Made by a program: the position numbers and the translations under genes. From the NCBI RefSeq assembly GCF_003932755.1, contig NZ_CP024202.1, forward strand, positions 496,001 to 560,000: a stretch of DNA of 64,000 bases, written 5' to 3'. A model generated the notes under the pieces. The model did no database searches, was not told the DNA's origin, and was given only the letters and a program-made list of their open reading frames with translations. Positions within the stretch are counted from its first letter, which is position 1. Each line of letters starts with the position of its first letter. Source of the DNA: Methylomicrobium sp. wino1 (GTDB lineage Bacteria; Pseudomonadota; Gammaproteobacteria; Methylococcales; Methylomonadaceae). Below, in pieces: positions 60,013 through 64,000 of the stretch.

Positions 60013-60590
60013 ATACCGAATCCTATTGGAGCATATTTATCAATGCCAGCCTGGTCAACAATTTCGTTTTGGCCTATTTCCTCGGCATCTGCCCCTTTCT
60101 CGGCGTTTCGGGAAAAATGGAAACCGCCACCAAAATGGGGGGCGCGGTGACCTTCGTCATGCTCATCAGTTCCATTTGCGCCTATGGTATCCATGCATTA
60201 TTGGTGGCTATCGATGCGCCCTTTCTGCAATTGATTAGCTATATCGTCGTGATCGCCTCCACCGTGCAATTGGTGGAAATGTTTATCAAGAAAATGAGTC
60301 CTACTTTATTTAGAGCCCTGGGGATTTTTCTTCCGCTGATTACGACCAATTGCGCCATTTTAGGTTTGGCGCTCTTTCAAACAAACAAAGCCTACAGCTT
60401 CAGCCAGAGTCTCGTTTATTCCTTGGGCGCCGGGATTGGATTTACCTTGGCGTTGATATTGATGGCAGGAATCAGAGAACAATTGGAATTTGCGGAAGTC
60501 CCCGATGTAGTCAAAGGAACCGCGTTGACCTTGTTGGTCGCAGGGATCTTGTCTTTGACGTTTATGGGATTTTCGGGCTTAGGCACATAA
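60009..60590 (+). CDS. rnfA: Rnf complex membrane subunit RnfA
   Basis: This 193-residue membrane protein is of the NqrE/RnfA family. The motif NFVLAYFLGICPFLGVSGKM has the Cys paired with that of RnfE, and LITTNCAILGLALFQTNK carries the second. Six membrane segments are visible and the C-terminus is LTFMGFSGLGT. Together with RnfE it forms the inverted pair at the core of the complex. The ATG overlaps the rnfE stop region, indicating coupling. Confidence 0.95.
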   Translation: MNTESYWSIFINASLVNNFVLAYFLGICPFLGVSGKMETATKMGGAVTFVMLISSICAYGIHALLVAIDAPFLQLISYIVVIASTVQLVEMFIKKMSPTLFRALGIFLPLITTNCAILGLALFQTNKAYSFSQSLVYSLGAGIGFTLALILMAGIREQLEFAEVPDVVKGTALTLLVAGILSLTFMGFSGLGT

Positions 60591-60606
60591 AACACGGGGG
60601 CCGTTA

Positions 60607-60804
60607 ATGACATTTATAATTGGAATCAGTGCCGTAGTATCGATGCTGCTGGTTTGGGTTTGGGTGCAGTCCCGATGGCGGGAAACATTTTCCGAGAACA
60701 TTTCAGACTCGGACGTTTTAGCCGAAAGGCTAAGCTGCGGCAATTGCGGATGCACCCGGGTTTGCTCAAAAAGCAAACGAATCGATCACGAATCTTCAAA
60801 ATGA
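60607..60804 (+). CDS. Small Cys-rich membrane protein in the rnf cluster (NqrM-like)
   Basis: This 65-residue protein has one N-terminal membrane helix (MTFIIGISAVVSMLLVWVWV) and a C-terminal tail with four close Cys in SCGNCGCTRVCSK. NqrM, which Na+-NQR needs for maturation of its intramembrane iron centre, has the same plan: one helix and a Cys-rich tail. Since RnfA and RnfE are homologues of NqrE and NqrD, a similar role is a reasonable inference. Sequence similarity to NqrM itself is low by eye, so this is not claimed as orthology. It lies 16 bases after rnfA and 12 before the reductase gene. Confidence 0.55.
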   Translation: MTFIIGISAVVSMLLVWVWVQSRWRETFSENISDSDVLAERLSCGNCGCTRVCSKSKRIDHESSK

Positions 60805-60816
60805 GGCAATAAAGCC

Positions 60817-61674
60817 ATGTCCTATTTATCAGAACTCGATACAACTAAGCAATACAAAGCCAAGGTCAAAAAAACCGAAAGGCTGACCCCCGCCAATGTG
60901 GAAGAAATTCGAGAAATATTACTGGAGGTCGACAATCCCGAATTCGATTGTCAGGTAGATCAAAGCTTCGGCGTTCTGCTCGAACACAAGAGCGACTTCG
61001 GCAATTCCTATCATCATCGGCTTTACAGCGTGGCGGATATTCCGGAAAGAAGCAACGGCAAGTCGCTGATAACGATGCTGGTCAAAAGATGTTCTTATGT
61101 GGACGAGTTCAGCGGAGAGCAATATCAGGGAGTGAGCTCCAACTTCCTGTGCGACCGTCGTGAGGGCGATGAAATCACGATTACCGGTCCTTTCGAATTG
61201 CCCTTTAAAGTGCCCGATGATAAACAGGCCAACATTATCATGATTGGAATGGGTACCGGAATCGCGCCATTCAAGGCATTTATCAAGCACATTTACAGCC
61301 AGGAAAAAGAGTGGCACGGAAAAATCCGCTTATTTTATGGCGCGAAAAGCGGACTCGAACTCCTCTATCTCAACGACAAGGACGGAGACCTGACCCAGTA
61401 TTACGACAAGGCGACATTCGAAGCCTTTCATGCGCTTAGTCCAAGGCCGCATTGGGAAGACCCTATATTGCTGGATCACGCGATAGAACAAAGGGCCGAA
61501 GAAATTCTCGAAATGCTCGGTTCGACCAATACTTATATCTTTATCGCCGGCTATGAAAAGGTGAAAGAAAATCTCGACAAAGCCTTTATCAATATCATGG
61601 GCTCCAAAGAAAAATGGCAAAACCGGAAAGCCGAACTGATCGCCGGCAAAAAATGGGCCGAGGTGATCTATTGA
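60817..61674 (+). CDS. Ferredoxin--NADP+ reductase-like flavoprotein
   Basis: This 285-residue protein resembles plant-type ferredoxin-NADP reductases. It has the FAD-binding motif HRLYSVADIPE, GVSSNFLCDRREGDEITITG, the nucleotide loop MIGMGTGIAPFKAFIKHIYS, LFYGAKSGLELLYLND and YIFIAGYEKVKENL. The C-terminal aromatic residue typical of the family is seen in WAEVIY. It would exchange electrons between ferredoxin and NADP(H). Its position between rnfA and rnfB in the rnf cluster is unusual and suggests the two systems share a ferredoxin pool. Separated by 12-22 bases from its neighbours. Confidence 0.8.
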   Translation: MSYLSELDTTKQYKAKVKKTERLTPANVEEIREILLEVDNPEFDCQVDQSFGVLLEHKSDFGNSYHHRLYSVADIPERSNGKSLITMLVKRCSYVDEFSGEQYQGVSSNFLCDRREGDEITITGPFELPFKVPDDKQANIIMIGMGTGIAPFKAFIKHIYSQEKEWHGKIRLFYGAKSGLELLYLNDKDGDLTQYYDKATFEAFHALSPRPHWEDPILLDHAIEQRAEEILEMLGSTNTYIFIAGYEKVKENLDKAFINIMGSKEKWQNRKAELIAGKKWAEVIY

Positions 61675-61696
61675 TCTCCGAACCGGATAGATAGAG

Positions 61697-62560
61697 ATGA
61701 CCATTCTGATTGCTTTGCTAGCACTGGGTGGATTGACAATGGTATTAGCGCTGATGCTGATCATTGCCAACAAAAAGCTGTATGTCTACGAAGACCCAAG
61801 AATCGATGTGGTGGAGGGCATGCTGCCTCATGCCAACTGCGGTGCTTGCGGATACCCCGGCTGCAGGCCATTTGCGGAAGCCTTGGTCAAAGGCGAAATG
61901 CCGCCGGCCAAATGCAGTGTAAGCAGCGAAGAAGGACAAAAAGAGATTGCGCAATTTTTGGGCGTGGATGCTGGTTCTGAGGAGAAGAAGGTCGCGCGCT
62001 TGGCCTGTGCCGGAGGCAACAATGTCGCGATCAATCGTGCCAGATATGAAGGAATATCAAGTTGCAGAGCGGAGGCCTTGGTTTCAGGGGGAGGCAAAGG
62101 GTGTTCTTGGGGTTGTTTAAGCCATGGAGATTGTGAAAAGGTCTGCGATTTCGATGCCATCACAATGAATGCCTTCGGTTTGCCGGTCGTCGATGAAGCA
62201 AAATGTACCGCCTGCGGAGACTGCGTCGAAGTTTGTCCGAAGGATCTTTTTTCGATACACCCCGTCAGTCATAGACTATGGGTAGCCTGTAAAAGCCTGG
62301 AAGCAGGCGATGGGGTTTTGGAAGAATGCGAAGTCGGCTGCACGGCCTGCGGCAAATGCGCGATGGATGCCCCCAGCCTGATCACGATGATAAACAATTT
62401 ACCCGTTGTCGATTATTCCAAAAAGCACCAAACCCAAGCCCCCATCCAAAGGTGTCCCACGGGCGCCATCGTTTGGCTGGAGGAAAACGGAGAAGTTATC
62501 AAAGGAGCTGAAGCCAAAAAAATCATCCGCAAAGGGAAATTGAAAATGGGGGAAAGCTGA
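61697..62560 (+). CDS. rnfB: Rnf complex ferredoxin-like subunit RnfB, long form
   Basis: This 287-residue subunit is longer than the 190-residue gammaproteobacterial RnfB. It has an N-terminal membrane helix and the [4Fe-4S] motif CGACGYPGC (Cys 48, 51, 56 with Cys 73). Several further Cys groups include CSWGC, CTACGDCVEVCP, CTACGKC and RCPTGAIVW, enough for about three more clusters. The longer multi-cluster type occurs in acetogens, Bacteroides and other anaerobes. RnfB passes electrons from ferredoxin into the complex. It is last in the cluster, placed after rnfA and the reductase as in rnfCDGEAB-type operons. Confidence 0.93.
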   Translation: MTILIALLALGGLTMVLALMLIIANKKLYVYEDPRIDVVEGMLPHANCGACGYPGCRPFAEALVKGEMPPAKCSVSSEEGQKEIAQFLGVDAGSEEKKVARLACAGGNNVAINRARYEGISSCRAEALVSGGGKGCSWGCLSHGDCEKVCDFDAITMNAFGLPVVDEAKCTACGDCVEVCPKDLFSIHPVSHRLWVACKSLEAGDGVLEECEVGCTACGKCAMDAPSLITMINNLPVVDYSKKHQTQAPIQRCPTGAIVWLEENGEVIKGAEAKKIIRKGKLKMGES

Positions 62561-62839
62561 TTTTTTTGAGTTTGAAAAAGTTTCGAGGCGCCCCCGTTTG
62601 ATAATGTTTTTTAATCTTGCGTGAAAACGCGAACGGAGCCGGCCGAATCGCTTGTTCAATCCTCCTGATCGTCGGGAAGCTAGAGCTTCCTGAACTGGTT
62701 ACCCAAGCAGGAGCTCTCATCGTTATACACAAATATCGATAAACTTGCTAAACAGAGGTCATCGTATATCCGGGAACGGTGTTGTTTGATAAATCTGCGG
62801 ATATTGAACATCAGTGGCTTCGAAATCGCGATCTGGGGA

Positions 62840-62878
62840 TCGCTCCCACAGAGCATCCGCCCCCCCTTGTGGGAGCGA
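62840..62878. repeat. REP-like inverted repeat with TGTGGGAGCG arms
   Basis: TCGCTCCCACA and TGTGGGAGCGA face each other across a 17-base C-rich spacer. This motif is well known as a REP-type sequence in Pseudomonas and relatives. Confidence 0.75.
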
Positions 62879-62889
62879 CGCCTTCGTCG

Positions 62890-62915
62890 TCCCTCACCTA
62901 ACGCTAGGTGAGGGA
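62890..62915. repeat. 11-bp-stem hairpin
   Basis: The stem TCCCTCACCTA pairs exactly with TAGGTGAGGGA around loop ACGC. No T-run follows. Confidence 0.7.
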
Positions 62916-63066
62916 GAGCCGGGTACGTTAAGCAACAACAAAGGGTATCGAGGTCTTATTCGCCAAGGCGGCAAGACGGTATCTACGACTTATGTATAAC
63001 GGCGAGAGTAGGAGCTTGGGTAACCGCATTAGGTACGCGATGCATACCAAACTGCTTTTAAAGCAC

Positions 63067-63148
63067 GTAGCCCGTATGCAGCATAGCGGAATACGGGAAT
63101 GGTGTGGCTTCGAACTTCCCGGATTGCGCTGCGCTCCATCCGGGCTAC
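63067..63148. repeat. REP-like element with 31-bp imperfect inverted arms
   Basis: GTAGCCCGTATGCAGCATAG on the left faces CGCTCCATCCGGGCTAC on the right. When aligned, the arms share the pattern GTAGCCCGxATGxAGC and xAATxCGGG. Units of this type are scattered between genes in many proteobacteria. Confidence 0.75.
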
Positions 63149-63561
63149 ACTCCTTAGACTCGCCGAAAGCGGTAGATAATGATTTAGCAACGGGGAGCTG
63201 CGCTTAGCTTGATGCTTATGTCTACCCCCCCAGCCCAGCATTCTGTTGTCCAGAAAAGCTTTTCCCCTCATTATCGCTCCAATTATTTCGAGGTTATGTT
63301 GTCTGCGGCCTCCCTACGATGTTTTCTTTATTAATACGTAATGCCTTAACTTACTTCTGAGCCGATTCTTATAACAAAGGTAGTAAATTATTAATTATTA
63401 ATGCTTTTTCTGACTTGACAGCCAGGAAAAACTTAGCGACTATCCAATCGCTGACCCTGGGATACGATTTCGTCATTGTTGTCAATAAAGAATCAACTCT
63501 TGGGTTAGACAAAAAATCATTGCATAAAATAACAATAATCAATTAATGAGGGGAGATTTGA

Positions 63562-64000
63562 ATGGACATTTTTACAACACAACCCGGTCTGGAAATGCTG
63601 TTTCGATGGGGACATTTTTTGGCCGGAATAACCTGGATTGGGTTGCTTTACTATTTCAATTTCGTGCAAGGGGAATATTTTAAAGAGGCGGAAGCTTCGG
63701 CTAAGTCGGATGCCGTTCAAAAGTTGGTGCCCCGAGCATTATGGTGGTTTCGCTGGGGAGCCATGCTGACTTTTCTAACAGGACTCGGCATTATGGGGAT
63801 CCGCGGCAGCGGGTGGTCGATCGATATCTATATCGGCGCTATGCTCGGTACTTTGATGTTCTTAAACGTTTGGTTAATCATTTGGCCGAATCAAAAAATA
63901 GTGATCGCATCCACCGAAAAAACCGCGAAAGGCGAAGCGGCCATACCTGAAGCGGCTGATGCAGCAGCGCAAGCGGGGCTGGCTTCTAGGACGAATGTAT
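63562..64000 (+). CDS. PuuD-like (urate oxidase N-terminal family) membrane protein, partial
   Basis: The first 146 residues of a membrane protein run off the right edge. The ATG at 63562 has GAGGGGAG eight bases upstream. LFRWGHFLAGITWIGLLYYF and the stretch LNVWLIIWPNQKIVIAS match the Urate_ox_N family. About four membrane segments are predicted in the family; at least three are visible here. Known members are urate hydroxylase PuuD-like, with a cytochrome c at the C-terminus in some; the C-terminus here is outside the window, so activity on urate is uncertain. Confidence 0.75.
   Translation, partial: MDIFTTQPGLEMLFRWGHFLAGITWIGLLYYFNFVQGEYFKEAEASAKSDAVQKLVPRALWWFRWGAMLTFLTGLGIMGIRGSGWSIDIYIGAMLGTLMFLNVWLIIWPNQKIVIASTEKTAKGEAAIPEAADAAAQAGLASRTNV

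Larger units (their letters stand above)
62561..63561. other. 1-kb intergenic region rich in REP-like palindromes
   Basis: No gene is convincing. It contains three palindromic units (62840-62878, 62890-62915 and 63067-63148) and a partial one with ATTAGGTACGCG near 63029. Together with ordinary AT-rich DNA from 63290 on, it forms the upstream region of the last gene. Confidence 0.6.

Noticed and set aside
62820..63200. CRISPR-like array suggested by repeated palindromes
   Set aside because: The palindromes differ from each other and have no regular spacing or common repeat unit; they are REP-type elements.

Overview
The window looks like chromosome of a gammaproteobacterium, most likely a relative of the methanotroph order Methylococcales. 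That placement rests on the overall resemblance of the housekeeping proteins and on the gene neighbourhoods (mnmG-rsmG-parA-parB-atpIBEFHAGDC-glmU-glmS; a large pyruvate oxidoreductase next to rnf genes). No methane-oxidation gene and no rRNA gene lies in the window, so it is an inference. I saw no tRNA gene and no CRISPR array.

Layout. (1) 1-7,900 is mobile DNA. An IS21-family istA gene is split by a recombinase-in-trio (RIT) element of three overlapping tyrosine recombinase genes, the middle one frameshifted. It abuts a decayed piece of a PFGI-1/SPI-7-type integrative conjugative element (pilL, a broken TIGR03759-family gene, a lytic transglycosylase, a lysozyme-like protein). (2) 7,900-14,680 is sparse accessory DNA. 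It holds a 151-bp MITE with 26-bp inverted ends and an 8-bp target duplication, an AT-rich RlmN-family gene, a DUF3820 gene, a flavin reductase/endonuclease V pair, a small secreted protein, and several fragments and palindromes. (3) 14,684-29,745 is core genome on the minus strand: mnmG, rsmG, parA, parB, the complete F1Fo ATP synthase operon, a terminator, then glmU and glmS. Next to it are a small plus-strand gene with an internal hairpin, resembling the ribosome-rescue factor ArfA, and a DksA/TraR-like gene. (4) 30,242-44,741 holds moxR-DUF58-transglutaminase, a GNAT fusion protein, creA, a tandem-repeat secreted protein, a CopB-type P-ATPase, acnA and a truncated haemoglobin. (5) 44,954-50,900 holds a secreted protein followed by a 600-residue membrane protein with a conserved soluble domain, a cupin, and decayed relE and amt genes. 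(6) 51,047-62,560 is a long plus-strand cluster: a 1,634-residue pyruvate:ferredoxin oxidoreductase, rnfC, rnfD, rnfG, two copies of a ~100-bp repeat, rnfE, rnfA, a small Cys-rich membrane protein, a ferredoxin-NADP reductase-like gene and a long rnfB. (7) The right end carries REP-like palindromes and the start of a PuuD-like membrane protein gene.

How the genes work together. The most striking unit is region 6. It reads as one redox module in which pyruvate oxidation yields low-potential electrons through a fused ferredoxin domain. These could feed the membrane Rnf complex, which exchanges electrons with NAD(H) and moves ions, and a dedicated flavin reductase that would connect to NADP(H). 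The small Cys-rich protein may serve the intramembrane iron centre of RnfA/RnfE, as NqrM does for Na+-NQR. The module is inferred from gene order and domain content.
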